This document shows, in pieces, positions 54,780 through 64,000 of a DNA stretch of 64,000 bases (position 1 is its first letter; every line of letters begins with the position of its first letter). The DNA comes from Nematopogon swammerdamellus. Its lineage: Eukaryota; Arthropoda; Insecta; Lepidoptera; Adelidae. The stretch covers positions 3,008,545 through 3,072,544 of the forward strand of contig OX336336.1 in assembly GCA_946902875.1 (NCBI GenBank), given 5' to 3'. The translations under genes were made by a program, and so were the position numbers. Under the pieces are notes generated by a model. That model was not told the DNA's origin, did not search any database, and was given only the letters and a program-made list of their open reading frames with translations.

Positions 54780-55032
54780 TGGATGCGTAACACGACCTAT
54801 GAAATTACACCCTAGTCTCGTATCACTCCCTTCTCACGGTCTGGCTTTAAGATCTGCTGACAACCTACTCTTGGCAATACCGGCTCACTCAAGTTCGTAC
54901 TACACGGACTCTTTTACAGTGCAAACAGCTCGCCTATGGAATAATCTGCCCGTGCATTTACCCTCCACTACGTCTATGAATGTATTTAAGATAAAATTGA
55001 AGAATCTTTTCCTATCCTTACTGAAGCAATGA
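54780..55032 (+). pseudogene. non-LTR reverse-transcriptase C-terminus
   Basis: The frame ends at TGA 55030. SSYYTDSFTVQTARLWNNLP and NVFKIKLKNLFL match the C-terminal box (x-R-x-WN-x-LP followed by F-K-x-x-L/V) that closes CR1/Jockey-like reverse transcriptases. It is followed by CAATAAAGCTTAATG. The catalytic domains are absent. Its sequence differs from the similar tails at 20735 and 58556, so three different LINE lineages are represented. Confidence 0.75.
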
Positions 55033-55142
55033 ATCAATAAAGCTTAATGAACTTCATGGCATCTACAAATTTTTAACTCTGGCCTCGTATATTTAATCTA
55101 AACAAAAAATTATGACAGGTACGTAGATTAGACTGTCCTTAA

Positions 55143-55736
55143 GGGGGGGTACTAGGCAAAACATCACATCATATTATCCTAACTATAGCCATATTTCAAT
55201 AAATATAACTATAATTTATATGCTTATAGTTAGGTAAAGGTTCAAGGTATAATGTGTGATAGATTATTGTAATTTAATCTTGTAAATTCTCTGAAAAATA
55301 AGTGGGTGAAAAGTGGTAAAAACGTTCGAAAATGCATTTGCTATTTCGTCACAAATACGTCCATACAAAAAACGCTCGCGCACGGCAACGGCCCAAAATT
55401 TAGAATGTTCAAAGATAGTTCAGTGAAAAACCATTTATTCTGTAAGCGTTTGAGTTTATTTAGATGATTCTTAGTCTTATTGACTCTAAGCTCAATGAAG
55501 CATTTTTCGTATTAGATGCATTTGTAAAAAATGGCGAGGGAAATAGCAAAGGCATTTTTTAACGATTTTACCACTTTTCAACCACATATATTAAAAGGAA
55601 TTTATAAAATTAATATAAATCACATTATACCTTGAATCTTTACCTAACTAAGTATAGGCATATATATTATAGTTAAATCACTTGAAATATGGGTATGGTT
55701 AGGGAAATACGAAGTGCTTTTGCCTAGTACCCCCCC
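55143..55736. mobile_element. TTAA MITE nested in another MITE
   Basis: TTAA at 55139-55142 and 55737-55740. Ends GGGGGGGTACTAGGCAAAA and TTTTGCCTAGTACCCCCCC. Sister of 25505-26024. The flanks GACAGGTACGTAGATTAGAC (left) and GTAAGACGATTTTGTAAGG (right) are halves of the MITE seen whole at 52101-52533. Confidence 0.88.
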
Positions 55737-55839
55737 TTAATACAAGTAATTAATCGGTCAAGGTTTAGGGATTGGGAAAACATAAATCCCGTAAGACGAT
55801 TTTGTAAGGCGAAAATACCCCTATGTCTGCTCTTAAATT

Positions 55840-56915
55840 AGAAGTTTATTATAGGCGTACACATACGTACTCACATTCCTTGGAACGGTCATATTTTATG
55901 GCCGGAGCAGCCTTGCACCAACCAGCATGCTTGCAACCTACTTACTAGTTACTACTAGACAGAGCTCACATATACGCATCATAATTGTATTGAGTGTGCG
56001 TAGGTAGTAATGTATGATAAGTACAGTCGGGTTCGAAAATGCAAATGCATCCGTGGGACCTTGTTACGTTTACTATCTCAGTGTGCACACATTCTATGAC
56101 GTGTGTGTGTGTGTGTGTGTGCAGTCCCGGATTATCCGTAGAGGCAATGTAGGCAACTTATGGACCCAGCGCTGTCTAGGTGCCGCGCAGCCTGTGAGAA
56201 AAATAAGTCAATGTAGTTTTAATTTGATGCTTTCGTTTAGATTTTACAAAGGTTTTAGGTTTATTTTTTAATGGGACAATTTCATAAAAACAATTTTACA
56301 TTACTTAATTACTTCTTATATGGGGTAAGTAGTAGGTACATACTTATTCTCTAAAATAAAACTCAATTACATTAACAGAAACAGAAAACTGTCCTTTCGC
56401 TACCACGGATTTCAAATTAACTCCACGCACTTTCATTAAGGTTCGTGGCACTAGCCTGCGAAAATAAAATGTTCTTGCATTTTTTGCAAAGTACAACTCG
56501 ATATTACATATCAAATTAGATAACATTACCTATAAATAGTTTTGTTTTAATAAATGACATACTTACATTCATTCAAAATTTTGTGTTGGCATCGTTTAAA
56601 TACTGCCTAACTACTTACCTAGAGACCTACCTGCCTAAGGGGAGAGGGGCTCCGAGACATGCATTGCCTAGGAGATTCTATATTGCCTAATCCGACCCTG
56701 TGTGTGTGTCCATGGTGTGTGTTGTTAGAATACAGGGTGGCACGGAAGTGCATAAATAGTTGGAATTATCATTAGCTTAATGAATAACAGATGAGCACTC
56801 CCAAATCTATTGTTTTTTTTTTCCTTTCCTAATATTCCCCATGCCATTAGGTAGTACATAGTAATTAGGTATGTTCATATTAAAAGCAATCATTTGAAAT
56901 GTATTAATACTAATA
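55840..56915. other. unassigned intronic sequence
   Basis: A short (GT)n near 56100 and nothing else recognised. Confidence 0.4.
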
Positions 56916-56920
56916 ATAAA

Positions 56921-57025
56921 TCTGTAAGTGATGGTCATATTAACCCTTCTAGGAGTTGATACTGGCTAGTCGAGACATGTGTTGTAGCTCCTCTGATTCA
57001 GCCAGCCATAACGGATTACATAAAT
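56921..57025 (+). repeat. Helitron-B 5' tip joined to SINE-B 3' end
   Basis: TCTGTAAGTGATGGTCAT is followed directly by a SINE-B 3' piece (CTAGGAGTTGATACTGGC, CATAACGGATTACATAAAT). Confidence 0.6.
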
Positions 57026-57539
57026 AAATAATACTGATATTGACACAGAAGTATTTTATCAAGTTCACAATCCTATTGAAATGAATAATGTGTATTGAAA
57101 TGAAATTATTTATTATGATAAAAACATTGCAGCACAGTTCAAGAAGTAAACATTGGCTCCTAAGCTATCTGTCACGCAAGTTCTTCAGGAAGACTTTTGC
57201 GCTCATCTAAGTCCAATTCTTGTAATTAATAATTTCAATAATTCCACTTAAGTTCTACTATGCTACGGTCTGCTTTGAATTTGTCACGATAAGCGCCGAG
57301 GACAAAGTGTATATAATTCGTGACAACCAATCAGCTTGCCACACACACTCGCGGGTAATAAAAAATTTAGAAAAACTTCAAAATACGAATTTCTAACCAA
57401 AATACGAATCTATAAATACAAGGAATAAGGAATGAAGCCCTGTACCTAACTACATTGATGTTCACTAAAATTAGGAGCGGTTTTTCAAGCCCATAGTAAA
57501 AAAATTATTGTCCTTTGTATAAATGGGTAGTAAGAGAAC

Positions 57540-57715
57540 TCTGCACTGAATGAAACGTTGAAACGGCTATGTAAATAGTTCGTGTTTTCCGTTCAGTTCA
57601 GTGTAGCCGACATGAAATGAAGGGGAGCCCTGACATGGCACCTAGTTCACACGATTTTATCGACTGACATCAAGGATATTTTAGGTGATGTAGCCAACCG
57701 TGTCAGTTTCCATAA
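57540..57715 (+). repeat. SINE-A 3' half
   Basis: GCACTGAATGAAACGTTG, GTGTTTTCCGTTCAGTTCAG and GATGTAGCCAACCGTGTC. Its A tail runs straight into SINE-C. Confidence 0.78.
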
Positions 57716-57717
57716 AA

Positions 57718-58087
57718 AAACCGGCCAAGTGCGAGTCCAACTCGCGCACCGAGGGTTCCGCATCGCCATGTCATGGTCAGCGCCACTTACGCCATCTATA
57801 TGTATTAGTTAAAATGCTTCATACTCTTTTCGGTAGATGGCGCGCATACACTTTTTAGTTTCTTGTATGGGGACCCCGTGATTTTTTTTACTTTTTATTA
57901 TTTTTATTATTTATGGTTATATCGGCCATAATAACACATATTCTGTGAAAATTTCAAAGGGGTACCTATTACGATTCAAGAGATACAGCCCTCGGGCACA
58001 CAGACGGACAGAGAGACAGAAGGAACAGACAGATAGACGGCGTAGGCTTAGTAATAGGGTCCCGTACAACAGATATAGAACCCTAAA
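57718..58087 (+). repeat. SINE-C, full length
   Basis: Reference copy: ACCGGCCAAGTGCGAGTCC, CCGAGGGTTCCGCATCGCC, GGTAGATGGCGCGCATAC, TGTATGGGGACCCCGTG, CATAATAACACATATTCTG, a GACAGAGAGACAG run, GGCTTAGTAATAGGGTCCCG and AGAACCCTAAAAA. About 370 bp. Confidence 0.88.
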
Positions 58088-58555
58088 AATAAAAAAACAT
58101 AAAAACACATACCTACTCACAGATCATCCACAGGTTGATTAATATAATTCCAACAGGAAATCTATAAAGGGAAAGCAGATTTAATTTGCTTTTAAGATTT
58201 CTCACCTACGTAACCCTCGGAGCGTGAAGTACGTTCACGCTTGACCGCTTTTTATGCAAGTTTTTTTAATGACTTAGAAAATTCACATCCAACTTCGATC
58301 GTCACGGTTGATAGGAATGAACAAAAAATATTGTAAAATGTAATGGTAGTCCCATTAGCGCAGAGCTATCATTACTGGTAGCTGGGTCGCGCACTGGACA
58401 ATTATTTTAATGTACACACTGGTATTGAAGAAGAAATTACAAATCTTTAGAACTGTGCCGTACTCAAAATTGCACGTGGCTCGGTGGTTTTTTTTTTTCA
58501 TTGCTTCCGAACTGGGTGGCTCTGCCCGAGGTCGAAGCCTCAGGTGCAGCCAATT

Positions 58556-58795
58556 TCACCACCGAGGAGGTGCCAGTCCGGCTTGGAGGTGGACTAATGT
58601 CGCTGGGGAAAGGCTATTAACCTGCGATTTGAAGATCCGCGGATTGCAGGAGTGGGGAAAGATATTTCCTGGTAGCCCGTTCCACATCTTTGCAGTGCGG
58701 CACAAGAACGATTTAGAAAATGAAGATTTAGAGGTGATGCATCGGAGAGTGATAGCAGAAGTTAAGCAGCATCGTGTGCAGTCAGGCTAAGGAAG
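58556..58795 (-). pseudogene. non-LTR reverse-transcriptase C-terminus
   Basis: The minus-strand frame from about 58790 to TGA at 58558-58556 contains SFLCRTAKMWNGLPGNIFP and RIFKSQVNSL, the same closing box as at 20735 and 54780. The opposite-strand 126-codon frame is its shadow. Upstream catalytic domains are missing. Confidence 0.75.
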
Positions 58796-58827
58796 TGGTT
58801 CAGGTTACATGTAAAACTGGTCACTAC

Positions 58828-59042
58828 CCTTATTTTAGGGTTCCGTATTGATACAGAAGCCTATTACTAAGCCTACACTGTCTGTCGGTCTGTCTGTCCG
58901 TCTGTCCCTCCGAGGGCCGTATCTTTTGAACCGTAATCTTTTGAGCCTGTTGAAATTTTCACAAAATATGTGTTATCATGGCGGATATCCAAACAAATAA
59001 TAAAAAAAAACAGAAAGTAAAAAATTAAGGGGGGTGCTCCCC
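58828..59042 (-). repeat. SINE-C 3' half
   Basis: TTTTAGGGTTCCGTATTG, CTATTACTAAGCCTACACTG, a GTCTGTCTGTCCGTC run, GTTGAAATTTTCACAAAAT and AAATTAAGGGGGGTGC. Confidence 0.8.
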
Positions 59043-59309
59043 GTACAAGAAACGTGTTTTTGAAGATATTTTTTTTCTCTATCGTAAAAACAACAATACA
59101 TAAAAGCGTCAAGTTGGTGTGGTTATAGTACCTACAAACTCTAAAAATAACTAATCTAATCATCGATATTTATTTGGAGACATTACTTTATCATTGAAAT
59201 TCATACATATTAAAATTTAATATTTTTATTAGAACAGCCCATAGCGGTATGACATACTGTATATTGAACGTTCAATATAGGTAGGTATACTTAAATTATA
59301 AATTTAAAA

Positions 59310-59530
59310 CAACCCTTATACTAGGTGATAAGGTTTAACACGCCCGCATCGGTGCCACCGCGCTGAATGAAGGTCTGTCGAAACGGTTATGAAAGTAGTT
59401 TGTATTTTTCATCCATTTCAATGCAGCCGGCACGTACCGAGGGAAGGAAGCACTGGCATTTCACCAAGGTGTGACGGGCTAACAGCATGTGGTATAGTAG
59501 GCGAAGGTGATGTAGCCAAAAAATAAACCT
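59310..59530 (+). repeat. SINE-A 3' half, diverged
   Basis: CACCGCGCTGAATGAAGG, TTGTATTTTTCATCC and GTGATGTAGCC. Confidence 0.65.
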
Positions 59531-59751
59531 ACTTAATCTTAAATTTATTAGATGACTACATTCGCCACTCACTTAAGGTGGACAAAAACTTATTTAGGAC
59601 AAAAACTGTGATGGCGTTGATTTGTGATTTCTTGTCGATTAAATTGCTCTTATTGCTAATGCTGACGAGGTGATGTGTGTGGATTGCTCACTCAATAAAT
59701 TCTTTCATGGACGTTTTTTCAACATGTCATTTGTCAAACAGAAAATGAACT

Positions 59752-60143
59752 TTTTTTTTTTTTTTATAGAAACTGACACGGTTGGCTACATCACCTACAA
59801 CATCCGTGATGTCAGCCCATAACACCGGGTGAACTAGGTGCCATGTCAGTGCCTCCCTTCGTTCATGCCGGCTACACTGAACTGGACGGAAAACACAACC
59901 TATTTACATTGCCGTTTCGACCGACGTTTCATTCAGTGCGGTGGTACCAACCCGGGCGGGTTGGTAACCACCCTACCACCTAGTAAGGTAAGAAGGGAAG
60001 GGACCTACAATTTTACGTGGAATCCAAACCACGGTCAGCCTCCAAAGGTCGAGCGGTCACCTATCCAAGTACTGACCGGCCCAGAGTTGCTTAACAATCA
60101 ATAGCGATAGTCGACTGTCTGCACCACTGAGCTATCGAGGCTG
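59752..60143 (-). repeat. SINE-A, full length
   Basis: A T-rich left end, GTTGGCTACATCACCTACAA, the body CATTGCCGTTTCGACCGACG, and the head GACTGTCTGCACCACTGAGC and ATCGAGGCTGAC. The head subtype (GATAGCTCAGTGGTGCAGAC) is the one tandemly copied at fzr exon 2. A Helitron-B fragment follows at 60155-60262. Confidence 0.88.
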
Positions 60144-60689
60144 ACAAAATTGTCATTTTGAATTCGATTAAACTTAGTACAAGCACATTTAACTATATGT
60201 GACACAGGATAGACTAGTACGGTATCGGACTTACTTACTTTCGTCTTTTTAAATAAGAATTTCAGTCAAGGTTCCTTGTTTTAATTTGTTTTGTGGATAA
60301 CATGCAATGGCCTCGTAAATACGTTGTTCGGCTTATTAGTGGGAGTGTTGGTCACCTAAAATTCGGTGTATCATATATGTTTACATATTATGTAAAGACT
60401 AATTGAAAAATTTTAGGTTAGAAAAATTCAGAAAAAAATTAGGGCGTGATTTTGTTTTTCCTGGAGTTCAAAAAGTTTGTCTGTACTTCTAAATAAGTGC
60501 ATCTTCGCTTGTGTTACATCGTTTTGTGGCTAATTTAATAAGTTTTACGTTTATTGATCTGAGCTGGTTAGTTAAGAAAATATTTGAGTTTATGTGCGCT
60601 CAAAGGGCTAAATAAACTTACCAATTCTAATGTTAATTCTTTGTACTGTTGATTGTACAATTGTCGGTTTTCACTAAATTGTTTCACTT

Positions 60690-61095
60690 CAGCGGCGGGT
60701 GACCGAGTGGTCCGGGCGTCGTCGGCTACTCTTGCGAGAGGTCTGAGGTCGGAATCTGGTCGGCGTGTACCAATGATTTTTCTGATGGAAAAATTTACGT
60801 GCATACCTACACCCGCTGCTTCACCGTTCGGAACTGGTGTAATACTGTAGGTCCCTTCCATTGCCCCTTCCTAGGTGGTAAGCCCAAATTGTAGCCGACT
60901 GGGTTGGTACCACCGTATTGGATGTAAGATGACCGCATAGCAGCCTCAGCTGTATAGTCCAGTATAGCCAGGGATCCAAAAAGGAAGTCTCCGGTATGGC
61001 TCCTACCTTCTAGGAGGTGATATTGGCTGGTCAGAGCATGTGATTTTGCCCCTCTGACTCAGCCGCCCATATCGGATTACATTAAAAAAAAGATG
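60690..61095 (+). repeat. SINE-B, full length
   Basis: tRNA(Ser/Leu)-like head GTGACCGAGTGGTCCGGGC with B-box-like GAGGTCGGAATCTGG, then CGGCGTGTACC, TTCGGAACTGGTGTAATACT, CCGCATAGCAGCCTCAGC, GAGGTGATATTGGCTGGTC and ATCGGATTACATTAAAAAAA. It ends 45 bp from the fzr exon 1 donor. Confidence 0.85.
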
Positions 61096-61139
61096 CATAT
61101 TAGGTTGCAGATAGCAACAACCTGTAAGTAGGTACATAC

Positions 61140-61281
61140 CTTGAAAGCTAGTCTTCCAGTTGTTGTTCAACCGGCATGGTATGAAGCGATCCATGGGCTC
61201 CGCTCGCGGATTCTGCGGTTTCTCCTTGCCATTGGGGCTGCACTGCTGCAGCAACCGCCGCTCGTATGACTCCGAGAACAT
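61140..61281 (-). CDS. fzr: fizzy-related (Cdh1) coding exon 1
   Basis: 142 nt: ATG at 61281, 47 codons and one extra base, then donor CAAG|GTATGT (GT at 61139-61138). The product begins MFSESYERRLLQQ, comparable with fly MFSPEYEKRIL. Residues 31-37 are DRFIPCR, the C-box by which Cdh1/Fzr engages the APC/C, and NNNWKTSF follows as NNW-x-x-NF does in homologues. S15-P16 is a CDK-type site. An in-frame TAA four codons upstream fixes this ATG as the start. The single base left over combines with the two bases opening exon 2 into a codon, so the phases agree across 40,959 bp. A strong acceptor-like stretch, GTGTGTTTCTGCAG ending at 61424, suggests that the 5' UTR may itself be spliced. Confidence 0.95.
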
Positions 61282-61700
61282 TTCTAGCCCTTACTGGCGC
61301 ACACACAAGAAAACTACCCACTTGTTCAAACAGTCCGAAGCAGTCCCCAGGCGGTAGGCTCAAAAGTATTCCGACAGTCCACACGCAAATATTTGTATAC
61401 TATTCGAAAAGTACGTCCCTGCACTGCAGAAACACACACCGTAAACCGAAATTGTAGATTTATTGACTCGTTTCAGTAAACCTTAGTAATGCACGAGCAA
61501 TTGACAAACGAATGACAGATGCCATGGTAATTCCAATGCAACTCTGACACCAGCGCGACAAAGCTCGCAGCTCGCGGGCGAGTTCACGAATGAATGGGAA
61601 AGCGAGAGTTTTCCCAGAGAAAACACGATAACTCGTCACAACGCTGCACCCCCGCCTAGCGAGCGAGCGATGGCGTTTGTGACTTTACGTATTTTTAAGC
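61282..61700 (-). promoter_or_regulatory. 5' UTR and probable promoter side of fzr
   Basis: Minus strand from 61700 is relatively GC-rich with GAGCGAGCGA repeats (plus strand, 61657-61670), CCCGCGAGCTGCGAGC and TTATCGTGTTTTCTC. No TATA box at a convincing distance. If the acceptor at 61424 is used, transcription starts further right. On the plus strand an unrelated 75-codon frame (61670-61897) was not supported as a gene. Confidence 0.4.
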
Positions 61701-62109
61701 ACAGTGCTGCCAGAATAAAAAAATATGTAAAAATGTCGGATAATTTGAATTTTAACGGCGGCACACACTTGCGCTGGCAAAGTTTCCAATTATTATTGTT
61801 GAGCGTTTCACACAAAGAATATAATACTACTAGGGCGTATTATTTTAAGTATTTTATTGTATTGTATGCACTCAAATATAAATATGGGCAAAAGTAACAC
61901 TTAGCGCCTCTAAACATTTTACACCAGAATATATATTTTCATTTCAAGGAAAAAAATAAATATAGGCAGGCGGGGTTAGGAGTAACAAAGTCACACGAAA
62001 GTGTTACCAATTTTAAACTCCGTACATCAGTTTTGTAGAATGTTTTTATTTTCCTTTTCGTATGAGACAAACTGTAAATATTTTTACCTCGAACTATTTA
62101 CCTGCTCCC

Positions 62110-62400
62110 ACAGACACGCCCATATGGTGGCACTTCACTTGGCTTAGCGTATTCGTTACTTGGGAGACGAAACGGAAATTTTTGCCATTTGTGTGCATAC
62201 AGCCATGTGTGGTGCTAGCAAACATACATCTCTTATGCCGACACTTAACTTGACTTGGCTGTATGCACACAAATATTTGGCAAAAATTTCCATTTCGTCT
62301 CCCTTTAATGACTTGTTTAGAGCGAGATAAAACTAAAATGTTTGCAACAATCGCGAATACGCTAAGCCAAGTGACGTGCCGGCACCACAAACACGTTACA
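62110..62400. repeat. fold-back repeat upstream of fzr
   Basis: TTGGCTTAGCGTATTCG, GGAGACGAAACGGAAATTTT and TGTGTGCATACAGCCA are matched in inverse by TGGCTGTATGCACACA, AAAATTTCCATTTCGTCTCC and CGAATACGCTAAGCCAAG. The stem is interrupted. Probably a MITE. Confidence 0.75.
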
Positions 62401-62619
62401 CATACACTACAAACACCAACACATTCGCCCATACAAGTAATCTGTGCTCATACTAACTAGTTTCATTTAATTTTTTTAATATTATATATAAAAAAAAATG
62501 AAAATGAAAATAAATTTTATTCGTCTCTTTTCGGAACAGGCAAACTAATTAAACTGTACAGCCTTTTCTGTTGTACTCTTAATTATATCTGTTGTTTTCT
62601 TCTCGTATCGCGAGAATCT

Positions 62620-62700
62620 CAAAAATATATACTTTTTATTTACGACGACGCGGCAAACAAACTTGTTCATCCGCCATGTTTTATTTTCGTTTAGTTTTGT
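62620..62700 (-). promoter_or_regulatory. promoter-like motif cluster
   Basis: The minus strand holds ACATGGCGGATG (YY1/Pho-like ATGGCGG) and, 55 bp on, TCTCGCGA. Such motifs are known from housekeeping promoters, and the position could suit a distal 5' exon of fzr or a neighbouring gene. Purely motif-based. Confidence 0.25.
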
Positions 62701-62709
62701 CAGTTTTCT

Positions 62710-63910
62710 GTCTATATAGCATTTCACAAATTACATGTGTGCGCCAATTGTTATTTCTTATTGTGGTAACACTATGATACCTATATTTCGGTATACTCAT
62801 AGAGTAACTTATAAGGTGGGGTTTGGTATACTGTAGTTGCCGTATCGAATTGGTCAATTGACTATTGATCATAGTCTTTTCTTTTAACTCATTTAAGGTT
62901 AGGGCCTAGGGCCCCGACACACGACCGATTGTATCACAAACTAAAAAAAATTGTTTTTTTGGCCATGGCGGCCGATTTCTTTCCAACCTAACTGTTTAGT
63001 CGGTGTGGTTCACACACGGACGATTAGTCATTTGCTCTGCACAGTGCAGCGTAGGTTGGCGGATGAATAACAGTGGTCGGCCGATTAAAAAGTTGCCCGC
63101 CGACTTTCGGTATAGAGTATAAACTACGAAATTGTATAACTTTTAAATTAAGACGTGGAGCTTCGGTGACAACGAAACAATTGAGTATGCGTCGTCTTCT
63201 CTACCCTCTACATTTTGCATGTATTTTGGAAAGTTTACGACTAAGCAGTTTAGTTGAATAAGAATCGTTCGTGTGCTGGGACCCTAAGTATTTTGGTGAC
63301 ATTTTCGTGGTTGGTTGGTATTTTCGGTACTAAATTGGTATTTGGAGGCTCTGCAGAATGACATCAGTATTATTTTAGTACATTTCCAAATTTTAGTATA
63401 ATATTGGTATAATTTTAATTATTTTAGTATTTTCACGTGACAACACTGAAAACCGGCACAAAGTCAAGAATATTCATTCATTTAGCGCTTTCTGGCGATT
63501 TGTTTGCACCGTTTAGCGCGTTTTCCTCAAATGTGCTTTATTGACAATACTTCTTAAAATAAGCTATAAAAAGTTAGTACTATTTTGGTATAATTGAATT
63601 TTTAATTTAGTATTTTTTAGTACTTTCAGCACAATTTTTTTGGTATGTTACCAGATTTGAATATGGTCACACTGATTTGGGTCAAAAATGTAGCACCTGT
63701 ACGTTGTGTTCACCTTTGTTCCATCAGTGTATAGACAGTAAGATTGTCGTATGTTTTATTTAGCATACATATAAAAAAAAATTATGGCTAGCGCGACATA
63801 ATGTGGCATCTTTTCACCTACAAATAGGTGTCTAACGATGTCCATTGACATAGGTACATAGGTATATCTTTACTGTGTATGTCCATGAATAAAAACAACA
63901 CCGTATTCCT
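62710..63910. other. unassigned upstream sequence
   Basis: 63270-63670 has many TTTTAGTA and TTGGTAT repeats of low complexity. No gene seen. Confidence 0.4.
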
Positions 63911-63914
63911 GTTG

Positions 63915-64000
63915 ATGCTAGGTGCCATGCCAAGCTACACGAAACTGTACGAAAATACAAACTATTTTACATAATTTTAGCTCGACTTGCCCGCACATTC
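63915..64000 (-). repeat. SINE-A-like fragment at the window edge
   Basis: GCTAGGTGCCATGCCA, GCTACACGAAACTGTACG and ACAAACTATTTTACAT resemble the minus-strand SINE-A body. Cut by the window end. Confidence 0.5.

Larger units (their letters stand above)
20181..61139 (-). other. fzr: fzr intron 1 (40,959 bp)
   Basis: Begins GTATGT and ends TTGCAG on the minus strand. No further fzr coding was found inside. Homologues need no extra residues between the C-box region and the LAYSxLLKNELLG segment, so no exon is expected. The intron is mostly mobile-element DNA. Confidence 0.88.

Noticed and set aside
61148..61384. 78-codon minus frame overlapping fzr exon 1
   Set aside because: Different frame from the one carrying the C-box; no domain and it runs across the real start.
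61670..61897. 75-codon plus-strand frame as a divergent gene
   Set aside because: No recognisable domain, no convincing splice sites, and poor support beyond an open frame.
62062..62460. Frames of 63-112 codons on both strands
   Set aside because: They translate the arms of the fold-back repeat at 62110-62400.

Overview
The window reads as a stretch of insect nuclear DNA, most probably from a moth or butterfly. It is AT-rich, carries very few open exons, and is packed with repeat types I associate with Lepidoptera: tRNA-headed SINEs, Helitron-like elements ending in CTAG or CTTG, RTE-type and other non-LTR 3' ends, TTAA and TA terminal-inverted-repeat elements, and MITEs. The species cannot be fixed from the sequence alone.

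The host gene that organises the window is fizzy-related (fzr/Cdh1, the APC/C activator) on the minus strand. Its first coding exon lies at 61281-61140 and contains the C-box DRFIPCR. Its second coding exon lies at 20180-19885 and contains the conserved LLRNELLG segment. The two exons join in phase across a 40,959-bp intron. Exon 2 ends in a clean AG|GTAAGA donor. The WD40-propeller exons were not seen and should lie beyond the left edge, so positions 1-19884 would be intron 2. Almost everything else is transposable-element material inside these two introns or upstream of the gene.

Region by region. 1-4489 is a 4.5-kb palindrome (arms about 1.56 kb, spacer about 1.36 kb) with an internal minisatellite. 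4640-5010 is a GC-rich short-repeat block. 5305-9063 (minus) is an intact 1252-codon protein-primed family-B DNA polymerase of the Maverick/Polinton/adintovirus type, in sense orientation within fzr intron 2. It has its own TATA plus initiator, and a duplicated copy of its C-terminal tail lies in frame just beyond its stop codon. 9.7-19 kb is largely unrecognised intronic DNA with a perfect 45-bp-stem hairpin at 12969-13064. 19.3-20.7 kb holds fzr exon 2, hemmed in by an RTE insertion with a 12-bp target duplication on one side and, on the other, four 109-bp tandem units that each copy the exon-2 splice acceptor. 20.7-61.1 kb (intron 1) holds Helitron-like copies, SINEs in every state of truncation, two TA-flanked fold-back elements carrying complementary halves of a transposase, four elements with AGGGTTGCC/AGGGTTACC-type ends, two TTAA MITEs, and a 2.28-kb Helitron candidate with inverted minisatellite arrays around a captured coding remnant. 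61.3-64 kb is the upstream flank of fzr.

Besides fzr and the polymerase, no other intact gene could be supported. The remaining coding traces are 5'-truncated or frameshifted retroelement and transposase fragments.
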